A stretch of 29,685 nt of DNA from an uncultured Oscillospiraceae bacterium (GCA_900539855.1 UQDO01000028.1:1-29685), one strand, 5' to 3'. Positions 16,060 through 24,214 are shown, counted from the first letter of the stretch. The notes: generated by a model from the letters alone, not told the origin. Numbers and translations: made by a program.

Positions 16060-18339
16060 CTATTCAGCGCCTTTGAGCGCTTCGACCATATCTATATGTT
16101 TATTCTTTCTTGCGACCATTAAGCTTACAAGCAGCGACATACCAATCGTAAGAATTATGCTGATCACATATGAAATAAAGTCAACATACATCCTCATTTC
16201 ATATTCAGGTGCCAGTTTTTTGAGCAGAACATCAAGGGTCAGAAGTCCCAGGGGGATACCTGCGATTATTCCTATCACCGACAGCCACACGTTCTGACTT
16301 ATAAGCAGGCTGCCAATCTTTTTATCCTTGAAGCCGACGACCTTAAGTGTCGCCATCTCACGGTACCGCTCCGTATAGCTCATTACGCCGAGATTATAAA
16401 GCACAACTATTCCGAGTATGAGCGCACCGCCGACAAGCACGATTATCATGGAGTTCATGATCTGCAAAAAAGTATCAAACGAGTCCATGATAGACTGTTT
16501 TGACTGTACTGTCTTGATGGCGCTGTCAGATGCTATATCAGCTTTTTCGGTGTTTGTATATACCGAATCCGGCTTATAAGTGATGCCGGTCTTTTCGGCG
16601 TAGCCTTTGCTCATTATTATACACTCAGATGTACTTCTTATAACTCCGTTTAAATGGAGTTTATATACATCGTCGGTTCCGTACGGGCTTATCTCGAAAG
16701 TGTCGCCGGCTTTCAGTCCAAACTCATCGGCAAGCCTTATGCATATGTATGCGCCGCTTTGATCAAGCGTTACGTTTCCCTTGCCTTCGGCAGGGAAGTG
16801 CAGCATGTCATGCTCAAGATCGTAGATATCAAGTGACACAGCCTTATCACCGAGCTTGACACCGATCGATGCACTGGTATCACCGTGATACCGTTCGGCT
16901 ATTCTGTCGGCATCAGATACGGTCGAGTCCTCGGCTAAATATATGCGCGATGAATAACGCAGTGCGTCGTCGTAGTACATGTTAAGGAATTCCTTCATCG
17001 TATCACGCATACCGAGTGAGCCCATTATAAGTATCGTGCAGCCGATAATGCCTAAAAGGCTCATGGCTGTTCTTGATTTGTGCCGCATGATATCGCGAAG
17101 ATTCCATCTTGTGCCGAAGGACAGCCTGTGGAACGCAGCCGTCCTTTCAATGGCAAGCGGCTTCATCCTCTTGGGAGTGTAAGGTCTTAAAGCATCAGCC
17201 GGTGTGCCTTTTAGCATGCTGTGTGTCGAAAGGTAGCCTATAAGCGTCAGCAGCACTATTATTGCCGCTATAGTTACCGTGCAGAACCATGGGAGATAGA
17301 GTATCCATTCCGGCATATCAAAATATGTGCCCATCATGCCGTTCGGATTCATTATGTAATAGGCAACGCCGTAGCCCAGCACAACACCTATAAGTGACCC
17401 GATTATTCCTATCATGAGGGCATACGATGTGTAGTGCAAAAGTATGCGGCGGTCACTGAAGCCGAGGGCTTTGAGTGTGCCTATCTGTGTCTTTTCCTTG
17501 GCAGTCAGTCTGTGCATGGTGGTGACCATTGTAAGCACGGCTATAAGTAAGAACATGGCCGGGAGTATTGAACCCATGGTTTTGCCCTCATCTGCCTCAC
17601 CGTTGGCAAGTGAATACGAGCCTACCTCTTCCTTGGTAAGTATCATTGTTGTTTTACCGAGTGCTTTGTCGGCTTTTTCGGTAAATTCCTTTTTGCCCAT
17701 GCCGGATATTACATTTATCTGCGGATAAAAAGCACTGCCGGTCGCCTTTTCATAAAGTGCAGGGGAGATGTATGCAAATCCAAAGGTATCAAAGTCGGGC
17801 ATGAGCTGACTTGAGTCACGCACGCAGACAAGGTATTCAGACGACTTTATAAGCCCCTTGACCGTTGTTTCGATATTTATGTTTTTATAGATAAAGGTTA
17901 TTTTATCGCCGACCGAAATATTATTTGCCGCTGCGTATTTATCCGATATCCATGAACCGTCCGTGTCAGAACTGCTGTATTCGCTGCCTGACATAAGCAT
18001 TAGACCTGATACGTCAGCGTTTTCGGTAACGCTGAGGGCAACGGCGTTGCCATTTCTTTCGGCAATATCAACATTGACCGAGAGGTATCTCGTGGCATTT
18101 TCAACGCCGTCGATATCAAGTATTGACGAAAGTTCATCAGTAGAAAAGCCTTTTTCACTTGTTATGCGGTAATCGGCAAATCCGGTTTTCTTAAAATATG
18201 CCGAGGTGTTTTTGTCAATGCTGACCCATTCCATATTGAAACCGACAAATATGCCTATGCCGAGGGCTATCATGATTATCATTGAGATAAATTGCGCTTT
18301 GTATTGGCGCATTGTCCTGAATAGCTTTTTAATAAGCAT
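16060..18339 (-). CDS. ABC transporter permease with two FtsX domains
   Basis: 759 residues from an ATG preceded by AAAGGCGGG. An N-terminal membrane helix (about 18-38, QFISMIIMIALGIGIFVGFN) is followed by a large extracytoplasmic MacB-like domain, then three helices of the first FtsX domain (about 260-390), a second extracytoplasmic domain, and a second set of three helices near the C-terminus (about 640-745). KEKTQIGTLKALGFSDRRIL and YREMATLKVVGFKDKKIG are the duplicated coupling motifs. MacB/FtsX-type systems usually act in export or mechanotransmission rather than import. It starts 13 bases after the ATPase stop and is followed by an HMA protein. Substrate unknown. Confidence 0.88.
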   Translation of the reverse strand: MLIKKLFRTMRQYKAQFISMIIMIALGIGIFVGFNMEWVSIDKNTSAYFKKTGFADYRITSEKGFSTDELSSILDIDGVENATRYLSVNVDIAERNGNAVALSVTENADVSGLMLMSGSEYSSSDTDGSWISDKYAAANNISVGDKITFIYKNINIETTVKGLIKSSEYLVCVRDSSQLMPDFDTFGFAYISPALYEKATGSAFYPQINVISGMGKKEFTEKADKALGKTTMILTKEEVGSYSLANGEADEGKTMGSILPAMFLLIAVLTMVTTMHRLTAKEKTQIGTLKALGFSDRRILLHYTSYALMIGIIGSLIGVVLGYGVAYYIMNPNGMMGTYFDMPEWILYLPWFCTVTIAAIIVLLTLIGYLSTHSMLKGTPADALRPYTPKRMKPLAIERTAAFHRLSFGTRWNLRDIMRHKSRTAMSLLGIIGCTILIMGSLGMRDTMKEFLNMYYDDALRYSSRIYLAEDSTVSDADRIAERYHGDTSASIGVKLGDKAVSLDIYDLEHDMLHFPAEGKGNVTLDQSGAYICIRLADEFGLKAGDTFEISPYGTDDVYKLHLNGVIRSTSECIIMSKGYAEKTGITYKPDSVYTNTEKADIASDSAIKTVQSKQSIMDSFDTFLQIMNSMIIVLVGGALILGIVVLYNLGVMSYTERYREMATLKVVGFKDKKIGSLLISQNVWLSVIGIIAGIPLGLLTLDVLLKKLAPEYEMRMYVDFISYVISIILTIGMSLLVSLMVARKNKHIDMVEALKGAE

Positions 18340-18352
18340 GTATATCCCGCCT

Positions 18353-19054
18353 TTACCAGTCGATCGCATCGGCCAAGAGCGGATGCTCCTGTTCTTCGGT
18401 AGAAACTATTTTGCCGTTTTTGACACGCATTATGACGTCAGCCATTTTCGCGATATTCTGATTGTGGGTAACTATTACGATGGTCTTGTTGTAATCGCGC
18501 GCCATTTTAAGCAGTAGCTTGAGCACAAGCACTCCGGTCTCGGAGTCAAGCGCTCCGGTAGGCTCGTCGCAAAGAAGTATCTCGGGATTTTTAGCCAGTG
18601 CTCTTGCTATTGATACACGCTGCTGCTCGCCGCCCGAAAGCTCGGAAGGAAAGTTTTTGAGGTGATCGGCAAGACCTACTTCCTCTATCATTTTAGTGGC
18701 TGAAAGGGAATTGGGTGCTATATCCTTTACAAGTGCTACGTTTTCATGCACCGTAAGGGTAGGAATGAGGTTGTAAAACTGAAATACAAATCCAACCTTT
18801 TCGGCACGGTATTTTGCAAGCTCATCGCCCGAAAGCTCCGATATATCCCTGCCGTCAACTATTATTTTACCGCTTGTCGGACTGTCAAGTCCACCCAGCA
18901 TATTAAGCAGGGTACTTTTACCGGCACCGCTCTGACCTAAGATAACTACGAATTTGCCTTTGTCGAGCGTAAAGCTTATATTGTCAAGAGCTCTCAGCTC
19001 ATGATCACCGCTTTTGTAAATACGGCTGACGCCGTGAAATTCGACCAACGCCAT
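18353..19054 (-). CDS. ABC transporter ATP-binding protein (MacB/LolD type)
   Basis: 233 residues from ATG 19054 (GAGG upstream); longer in-frame starts would run through the operator and are rejected. Walker A GQSGAGKSTLLN, Q-loop region VGFVFQFYNLIPTLT, signature LSGGEQQRVSIARAL, Walker B ILLCDEPTGALD and switch histidine in VIVTHN are all present. FQFYNLIP is typical of MacB/LolD ATPases serving FtsX-type permeases. It is the first gene of the ATPase-permease-HMA operon. A TTAGC-N4-GCTAA palindrome lies 22 bases upstream of the start, the same motif that precedes the feo operon. Confidence 0.92.
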   Translation of the reverse strand: MALVEFHGVSRIYKSGDHELRALDNISFTLDKGKFVVILGQSGAGKSTLLNMLGGLDSPTSGKIIVDGRDISELSGDELAKYRAEKVGFVFQFYNLIPTLTVHENVALVKDIAPNSLSATKMIEEVGLADHLKNFPSELSGGEQQRVSIARALAKNPEILLCDEPTGALDSETGVLVLKLLLKMARDYNKTIVIVTHNQNIAKMADVIMRVKNGKIVSTEEQEHPLLADAIDW

Positions 19055-19075
19055 ATTTATACCTCTATTCTTTTG

Positions 19076-19091
19076 GTTAGCATATGCTAAC
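19076..19091. promoter_or_regulatory. Operator-like palindrome 2 (GTTAGC-ATAT-GCTAAC)
   Basis: Perfect 16-base palindrome between the feo operon terminator and the ABC ATPase start on the minus strand. It contains an ATATGCTAA run that could overlap a -10 element, although no convincing -35 is visible. Same motif as the sites at 15699, 22382 and 22415. Confidence 0.7.
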
Positions 19092-19095
19092 AGCG

Positions 19096-19135
19096 ATTTA
19101 AAAAAGCAGGAGACGTTCAAGCGCTGAACGTCTCC
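19096..19135 (-). terminator. Intrinsic terminator of the feo operon
   Basis: On the minus strand an 11-bp stem, GGAGACGTTCA with TGAACGTCTCC, and a five-base loop are followed by a T6 tract. It lies directly after the Cys-rich small gene and just before the ABC operon's operator. Confidence 0.88.
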
Positions 19136-19141
19136 CGATCG

Positions 19142-19312
19142 TTACTTTTTGTGGCAGGAGCCGTGCATCTGACAATGCGCGCAGTTACTGCCGCAGGTCG
19201 AGACGCCGTTTTTCTTATCCTTAATAAGTTTGGCTATAATTGCGGCAACTATAGCGATAAGTACTGCACAAATAACAATCGTACCTATGTTTGCCGATAA
19301 CCATGAAAGCAT
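19142..19312 (-). CDS. FeoB-associated Cys-rich membrane protein (56 residues)
   Basis: The protein has one N-terminal membrane helix (about residues 7-28, NIGTIVICAVLIAIVAAIIA), a basic stretch KLIKDKKNG, and a cysteine/histidine-rich tail: CGSNCAHCQMHGSCHKK. This architecture is the FeoB-associated Cys-rich family of Firmicutes. It starts 21 bases after the feoB stop, with GGAGTG upstream, and is the last gene of the feo operon before the terminator. A role in ferrous iron delivery or FeoB function is inferred from family and position. Confidence 0.9.
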   Translation of the reverse strand: MLSWLSANIGTIVICAVLIAIVAAIIAKLIKDKKNGVSTCGSNCAHCQMHGSCHKK

Positions 19313-19333
19313 AAGATCCACTCCTTAAAATTT

Positions 19334-21832
19334 TTAAGCCTTTGAAGTCAGTTTAGTTGCTTCCTTGTAGGGCTTTACAAGCATGTAGATCATGCCGGCA
19401 AGGATAGCTACCGCGAAGATAAGTCCGACAACATTGACATCACCTGTGAAGAGGAGACCGAACTGGTTTACCATGAGGGCAATCACATAAGCGAATACGC
19501 ACTGATAGCCTATTGCAAACCAGGTCCACTTAGCATTGTTCATCTCTCTCTTGATGGCGCCGATAGCCGCAAAGCAGGGGGCGCAGAGGAGGTTGAATAC
19601 AAGGAACGAATAGGCTGTAACTCCGGTGAATGCCGCTGCGATGTTCTGATAAACCGTGCCTTCGCCGCCGCCGTAGAGTATTCCGAGTGTACCAACGATG
19701 TTTTCTTTAGCAACAAGACCGGTGATAGAAGCAACAGCTGCTTTCCAGTTGCCCCAGCCGAGCGGCTTGAATATGAAGGCAAGTACATTGCCTATCTTGG
19801 CAAGTATCGAATACTCGATCTGTTCATCGGTGAGCATTCCGAACGAGCCGTTGTCAGCCCAGCCGAAGTATGTTGTGAACCATACAAGTATAGTCGAAAG
19901 AAGGATTATCGTTCCAGCCTTCTTTATGAAGGACCAGCCGCGCTCCCACATCGAACGGAGGACATTTCCGACGGTCGGGAGGTGATATGCCGGCAGCTCC
20001 ATAACGAACGGAGCGGGATCGCCCGAGAACATTTTTGTCTTTTTAAGCATGATGCCTGATACTATTATAGCAGCCATGCCTATGAAATATGCAGAGGTGG
20101 CTACCCAAGCCGATCCGCCGAATATGGCACCGGCTATCATAGCGATGAACGGAACCTTTGCACCGCAGGGGATGAAGGTCGTGGTCATTATGGTCATACG
20201 GCGGTCGCGTTCGTTTTCAATGGTTCTTGAAGCCATTATACCGGGAACACCGCAGCCTGTACCGATAAGCATCGGTATGAAGGATTTACCTGAAAGACCG
20301 AACTTGCGGAATATTCTGTCAAGAACGAATGCGATACGAGCCATGTAGCCGCAAGCCTCAAGGAATGCAAGCAGCAGGAAGAGGACGAGCATCTGCGGAA
20401 CAAATCCGAGAACAGCACCGACACCGGCGACTATACCGTCGTTTATAAGTCCGCTGAGCCAGCCCGGAGCGTTTGCAGCGTCAAGACCGTCGCCTACAAG
20501 TACCGGAATACCGGGCACCCAAACACCGTAGTTTGAAGGATCAACGCCGCCGTCGTACTTTGTGTACATACTGATAGCGGCATCAAGATCCGAAAGCTTA
20601 CCGGTCTTATCGGTAGTTTCAAGAGTCTCTTCGTCTTCAAGAGTATAGGTGAAGCTCTTAAATGTGACCTTGCTCTCAAGCTCACCCAGTTTGTCTGCAA
20701 CAACCTTTGCGTTAAAGCTGTCTCCGAGCTCCTCAGAGTCCATAGCAGCCTCAACTTCCGATGTGTCAATGCCCTCAGCCTTAGCTGCCTCTATAAATCC
20801 GGCGATTATCGCATCGGTGTCACCGTATTCTTCTTCAGCGTCAGCGGTTGCGGAAGAACCTATACCGAAGAGATGCCAGCCGTCGCCGAACAGTCCGTCA
20901 TTTGCCCAGTCGGTAGCAAAGGACCCTATCGTAACCATTGAAATGTAGTATACAAGGAACATTACGACTGCGAATATCGGAAGACCGAGCCAGCGGTTCG
21001 TAACAACACGGTCAATCTTATCTGAAGTTGAAAGCTTGCCGTGGTTTTTCTTTTTGTAGCATGCCTTGATAATTGAGGATATGTAAACATAACGCGCATT
21101 TGTTATAATACTTTCTGCGTCATCGTCAAGCTCCTTTTCGGCAGCTTCGATATCCTTATTTATATGAGCAAGTGTAGCTTCATCGATATGCAGCTGCTCA
21201 AGGACCTTTGAGTCGCGCTCAAATATCTTGATTGCATACCAGCGCTGCTGCTCCTCGGGCATATCGTGAACAGCAGCTTCCTCAATGTGAGCAATAGCAT
21301 GCTCAACGACGCCGTCAAATGTGTGCTGCGGAATGGTTTTGCCGTTCTTTGCAGCGTCAATAGCGGCTTCGGCAGCCTCCATTATTCCTGTGCCCTTGAG
21401 AGCAGATATCTCAACTATCTTGCATCCGAGCTGTTTTGAAAGCTCATCAGTATCAATCTTGTCACCGTTCTTCTTTACAATATCCATCATGTTGATGGCT
21501 ATGACGACCGGTATGCCAAGCTCGGTGAGCTGTGTGGTGAGATAAAGGTTACGCTCAAGGTTTGTACCGTCTATTATGTTGAGTATGGCGTCGGGACGCG
21601 TTCCAACGAGGTAATTACGGGCGACGACCTCCTCAAGTGTGTAAGGCGACAGCGAGTAGATACCGGGAAGGTCGGTGATTATGACACCGTCATGCTTTTT
21701 GAGCTTGCCTTCCTTCTTCTCGACCGTAACGCCCGGCCAGTTACCTACAAACTGGTTTGAACCGGTAAGAGCATTGAAAAGAGTTGTCTTACCGCAGTTG
21801 GGGTTGCCTGCCAGAGCAATTCTTAAATCCAT
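19334..21832 (-). CDS. feoB: Ferrous iron transporter FeoB
   Basis: 832 residues from ATG 21832, which has AAGGAG at a good distance; the longer in-frame start lacks support. The N-terminal GTPase has GNPNCGKTTLFNALTG (G1), GVTVEKKEG (G2), DLPGIYSL (G3) and NMMD (G4), followed by the GDI helical domain. The membrane domain contains the conserved cysteine motifs GTGCGVPGIMASR and FIPCGAKVPF. It imports Fe(II) across the cytoplasmic membrane. Unusually, about 130 residues rich in Asp/Glu (about 320-450) lie between the first and second membrane segments. Two feoA genes precede it and a Cys-rich small protein follows. Confidence 0.97.
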   Translation of the reverse strand: MDLRIALAGNPNCGKTTLFNALTGSNQFVGNWPGVTVEKKEGKLKKHDGVIITDLPGIYSLSPYTLEEVVARNYLVGTRPDAILNIIDGTNLERNLYLTTQLTELGIPVVIAINMMDIVKKNGDKIDTDELSKQLGCKIVEISALKGTGIMEAAEAAIDAAKNGKTIPQHTFDGVVEHAIAHIEEAAVHDMPEEQQRWYAIKIFERDSKVLEQLHIDEATLAHINKDIEAAEKELDDDAESIITNARYVYISSIIKACYKKKNHGKLSTSDKIDRVVTNRWLGLPIFAVVMFLVYYISMVTIGSFATDWANDGLFGDGWHLFGIGSSATADAEEEYGDTDAIIAGFIEAAKAEGIDTSEVEAAMDSEELGDSFNAKVVADKLGELESKVTFKSFTYTLEDEETLETTDKTGKLSDLDAAISMYTKYDGGVDPSNYGVWVPGIPVLVGDGLDAANAPGWLSGLINDGIVAGVGAVLGFVPQMLVLFLLLAFLEACGYMARIAFVLDRIFRKFGLSGKSFIPMLIGTGCGVPGIMASRTIENERDRRMTIMTTTFIPCGAKVPFIAMIAGAIFGGSAWVATSAYFIGMAAIIVSGIMLKKTKMFSGDPAPFVMELPAYHLPTVGNVLRSMWERGWSFIKKAGTIILLSTILVWFTTYFGWADNGSFGMLTDEQIEYSILAKIGNVLAFIFKPLGWGNWKAAVASITGLVAKENIVGTLGILYGGGEGTVYQNIAAAFTGVTAYSFLVFNLLCAPCFAAIGAIKREMNNAKWTWFAIGYQCVFAYVIALMVNQFGLLFTGDVNVVGLIFAVAILAGMIYMLVKPYKEATKLTSKA

Positions 21833-21891
21833 GTGTATCCTCTCCTTAACAACCGTCATGTTGCTGACGGCAATCATTTGCATTGGAAAAA

Positions 21892-22113
21892 TTATTCGAC
21901 CTCGATCATATCGGCATCGGCTTTTCTGAGCGACAGCTCATAGCCGCGCACGGTAACCTCGATAGGATCTCCGAGCGGAGCGACCTTGCGTACATGCACC
22001 TCGACGCCCCTGGTGATACCCATATCCATGATTCTTCGCTTTATGGCACCTTCGCCATGCAGCTTGACGACCTTGACGGTATCGCCGATCTTTGCATCCC
22101 TTAGAGTCTTCAT
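21892..22113 (-). CDS. feoA: FeoA domain protein (second copy)
   Basis: 73 residues from ATG 22113, which has AGGAGG upstream; an earlier in-frame ATG at 22140 overlaps the ribosome binding site region. The SH3-like FeoA fold is indicated by MKTLRDAKIGDTVKVVKLHG, RRIMDMGITRGVEVHV, and a C-terminal VRGYELSLRKADADMIEV. FeoA is a small cytoplasmic partner of FeoB. This copy has the more classical FeoA signature of the two. It lies 59 bases upstream of feoB. Confidence 0.93.
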   Translation of the reverse strand: MKTLRDAKIGDTVKVVKLHGEGAIKRRIMDMGITRGVEVHVRKVAPLGDPIEVTVRGYELSLRKADADMIEVE

Positions 22114-22146
22114 AAGTTTGCTTCCTCCTTCGATATACATTAAAAA

Positions 22147-22359
22147 TCAGACCATGATTTTTCTTGCCATTTCTTCACTTATAGCAACGCGTGATTCCTT
22201 TACGTTGACTATAACGTTGCCGCCGAGCGAGGTTACTATGCTCACTGTGCCGCCCACGACAAACCCCAGGTTTTCAAGATGCTTCTTGACCTCAGGCGAG
22301 CCGCCGATCTTCTTGATTATATTTTCCTCACCGATATCTGCCAGTGCCAAAGGCATCAT
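22147..22359 (-). CDS. feoA: FeoA domain protein (first copy)
   Basis: About 70 residues from ATG 22359 (a second ATG follows immediately), with AAAAGGGAT upstream. The in-frame ATG at 22389 lies inside an operator palindrome and is rejected. It has MPLALADIGEENIIKKIGG, HLENLGFVVGGTVSIV and a C-terminal VKESRVAISEEMARKIMV, matching the FeoA SH3-like fold. It is the first gene of the feo operon, about 75 bases downstream of the predicted transcription start, with two operator palindromes between. Paired feoA genes before feoB are common in Clostridia. Confidence 0.92.
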   Translation of the reverse strand: MMPLALADIGEENIIKKIGGSPEVKKHLENLGFVVGGTVSIVTSLGGNVIVNVKESRVAISEEMARKIMV

Positions 22360-22381
22360 ACGATCATCCCTTTTCACATCA

Positions 22382-22397
22382 ATTAGCATCCGCTAAC
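22382..22397. promoter_or_regulatory. Operator-like palindrome 3 (TTAGC-ATCC-GCTAA)
   Basis: TTAGC-ATCC-GCTAA at 22383-22396, in the feo leader about 35 bases downstream of the predicted transcription start. It is 34 bases from palindrome 4, a little over three helical turns, so two repressor dimers could bind on nearly the same DNA face. Confidence 0.7.
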
Positions 22398-22414
22398 TAA
22401 AAAGCATTAAATTT

Positions 22415-22432
22415 GGTTAGCGCCTGCTAACC
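22415..22432. promoter_or_regulatory. Operator-like palindrome 4 (GGTTAGC-N4-GCTAACC)
   Basis: The longest copy, a perfect 7+7 palindrome with central GCCT, sits right at the predicted start point of the feo promoter. Bound protein here would block transcription initiation. Confidence 0.75.
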
Positions 22433-22439
22433 TGTGAAT

Positions 22440-22468
22440 ATAATATAACAACTATCTGCAATTGTCAA
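22440..22468 (-). promoter_or_regulatory. Sigma-A promoter of the feo operon
   Basis: On the minus strand TTGACA (22468-22463), a 17-base spacer and TATTAT (22445-22440). Transcription would begin near 22433, directly at palindrome 4. A near-consensus promoter with overlapping operator fits strong expression held down by a repressor. Confidence 0.85.
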
Positions 22469-22528
22469 TAGATTATTTCGCCGAAAGTCAGGTTTTTCAA
22501 AAAATTTGTCGTTTTGTGTTTTTGTCAA

Positions 22529-22560
22529 ATAAAAAAGTTGCCCGAAATTAGGCAACTTTT
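22529..22560 (-). terminator. Intrinsic terminator after the MATE transporter gene
   Basis: Stem AAAAGTTGCC (22533-22542) with GGCAACTTTT (22551-22560) and an eight-base loop, followed on the minus strand by T6. It begins 8 bases after the MATE gene stop. Confidence 0.85.
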
Positions 22561-22568
22561 ACAAAACA

Positions 22569-23930
22569 TCAGATACGGGACAACAAAGCCGGGTTTATAT
22601 AAGTTTTATTTTTCCATTTTTTAAGTTCGAGGAAATACAATATGACCCCTAAGGTGCCGGCTGTGTATTCAGCCACCGGGAAGGCGAACCATGTGTAGTC
22701 GAGACCCACTTTTGAAAACGCCCAGAATACCGGCAGCAGCACGAATATCTGACGGGTCAGGGAAAGCAGCAGACTCCTGAAGCCTGCACCGATAGCCTGA
22801 AAAAATGTCGGCATGAAAAGGGAAAATGCAGCACCGAAAAAGCTGCATCCGATTATCGGAAATGCGTTGTGACCTATCTTTAACACCTCGTCCGATTTTG
22901 AAAACACTTTAAGCAGTACGTCGGGGAAGAACACAAAGCATATAAATCCAACTATCATGAATGACAGGGTTATTATAAGGCAGTCGCGCATGGCGGTGCG
23001 GCACCGGTTATATTCCCGGCGCGTATAGTTGTAGCTTATGAGCGGAACTATGCAGGTTTGAAGACCTATAAGCGGAATAAAGAAAAAATTCTGCGATTTA
23101 TAATAAAGCGCAAGCACCGTGACAGCAGAGTCGGAAAATCCTGCAAGTATTATATTAAGACCTATTATATAAACTGTGTACAACAGCTGCATTGCAATTG
23201 ACGAGTAGCCGTATTTATATATGTACTTGAAATAGTACGGCATCTTGAAGGCTTTCGGCGGTCTGCAATATCCGCTGACGCCGACTATCAGAGCAGAGAC
23301 AAACTGACCGAGTACGGTGGCGTATGCGGCACCTGCGACGCCCATAGCCTTTATAGGTCCCATACCGAAAATGAGCAGCGGGTCAAAAATGACATTGGTC
23401 AGCGCACCGGCTATCTGCGCTATCATCGGCAGCTGCATATTGCCCCTTGACTGGTGCACCTTTGACCATGTACTTTCAAGGAAGGTGCCGAGGCTTCCTA
23501 TACAGACTATTCTGCCGTATGTAACGGCATCCTTGATAGCTTCTGGCTCGGAAGCGGAAGTCATTACATAAGGGCGCATGACAGCCGCAGACAGAACGGC
23601 AAAGACAGCCCAGCTTAGTATTGCAAGCACAGTGCCTGCTCCGGCAGCTTCGTTTGCTCTTTTAGGTTTGCCCAAAGCATATTCGCGTGCCATGTATGTG
23701 TTGAGTCCTACACCGGTGCCGACCGAAAAAGCGGTTATTACGATCTGTATAGGGTATACAACGCTGACTGCAGTAAGAGCGTCGTCGGAAAATCTGCCTA
23801 CAAAAAAGCTGTCAACAACATTATATAATGCCTGTATAAGCTGAGCCAGCATAACAGGCGGAGCTATTTTCAAAAGTATGCGGCTTATTTTGCCGGAACC
23901 GAAAAAATCATTATTCAACGCAGCAGACAA
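22569..23930 (-). CDS. MATE family multidrug efflux transporter
   Basis: 453 residues with about 12 membrane segments and no signal peptide. The N-terminal PPVMLAQLIQALYNVVDSFF and VGRFSDDALTAVSVVYPI are the classical MATE/NorM-like block, and the second half repeats the pattern around GFRSLLLSLTRQIFVLLPVF. These carriers expel drugs or metabolites in exchange for Na+ or H+. The start is a TTG at 23930 with GGCGGTG seven bases upstream; no in-frame ATG is nearby. It is monocistronic, with its own terminator. Substrate not predictable. Confidence 0.92.
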   Translation of the reverse strand: MSAALNNDFFGSGKISRILLKIAPPVMLAQLIQALYNVVDSFFVGRFSDDALTAVSVVYPIQIVITAFSVGTGVGLNTYMAREYALGKPKRANEAAGAGTVLAILSWAVFAVLSAAVMRPYVMTSASEPEAIKDAVTYGRIVCIGSLGTFLESTWSKVHQSRGNMQLPMIAQIAGALTNVIFDPLLIFGMGPIKAMGVAGAAYATVLGQFVSALIVGVSGYCRPPKAFKMPYYFKYIYKYGYSSIAMQLLYTVYIIGLNIILAGFSDSAVTVLALYYKSQNFFFIPLIGLQTCIVPLISYNYTRREYNRCRTAMRDCLIITLSFMIVGFICFVFFPDVLLKVFSKSDEVLKIGHNAFPIIGCSFFGAAFSLFMPTFFQAIGAGFRSLLLSLTRQIFVLLPVFWAFSKVGLDYTWFAFPVAEYTAGTLGVILYFLELKKWKNKTYINPALLSRI

Positions 23931-24035
23931 AGTGTTTCACCGCCAAATCAGTATGTATCTGCATTATATTTCAAATAAATTGGGAAATCAATAGATAATA
24001 TATAAAAATAAAGTTGCATAATTTGAAAATAATGC

Positions 24036-24064
24036 TTGACTAAGGAACTTAAGTGTGGTAAAAT
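24036..24064 (+). promoter_or_regulatory. Sigma-A promoter of the tRNA-Gly/tRNA-Arg pair
   Basis: TTGACT (24036-24041), a 17-base spacer and TAAAAT (24059-24064). Transcription would start about 13 bases before tRNA-Gly. Confidence 0.8.
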
Positions 24065-24083
24065 AAACACCGTTCCCAAAGAT

Positions 24084-24157
<74 letters not shown>

Positions 24158-24206
24158 AAATGCCCGGCCGGAGGCAGCAGTCTTCGGTTCAAGGGCGTTT
24201 TTTATG
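24158..24206 (+). terminator. Imperfect hairpin with T tract between tRNA-Gly and tRNA-Arg
   Basis: AAATGCCC pairs with GGGCGTTT, and the inner CCGGAGG pairs with TCTTCGG allowing G-T pairs; a T6 tract follows. It may partly terminate after tRNA-Gly or simply be a processing spacer. tRNA-Arg begins only a few bases later, with no separate promoter. Confidence 0.4.
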
Positions 24207-24214
24207 ATTGATAA

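Noticed and set aside
15400..16122. Plus-strand open frame of 240 codons opposite the DUF2325 and HMA genes
   Set aside because: It runs through an operator, a hairpin and two better supported minus-strand genes, and its translation shows no recognisable motif.
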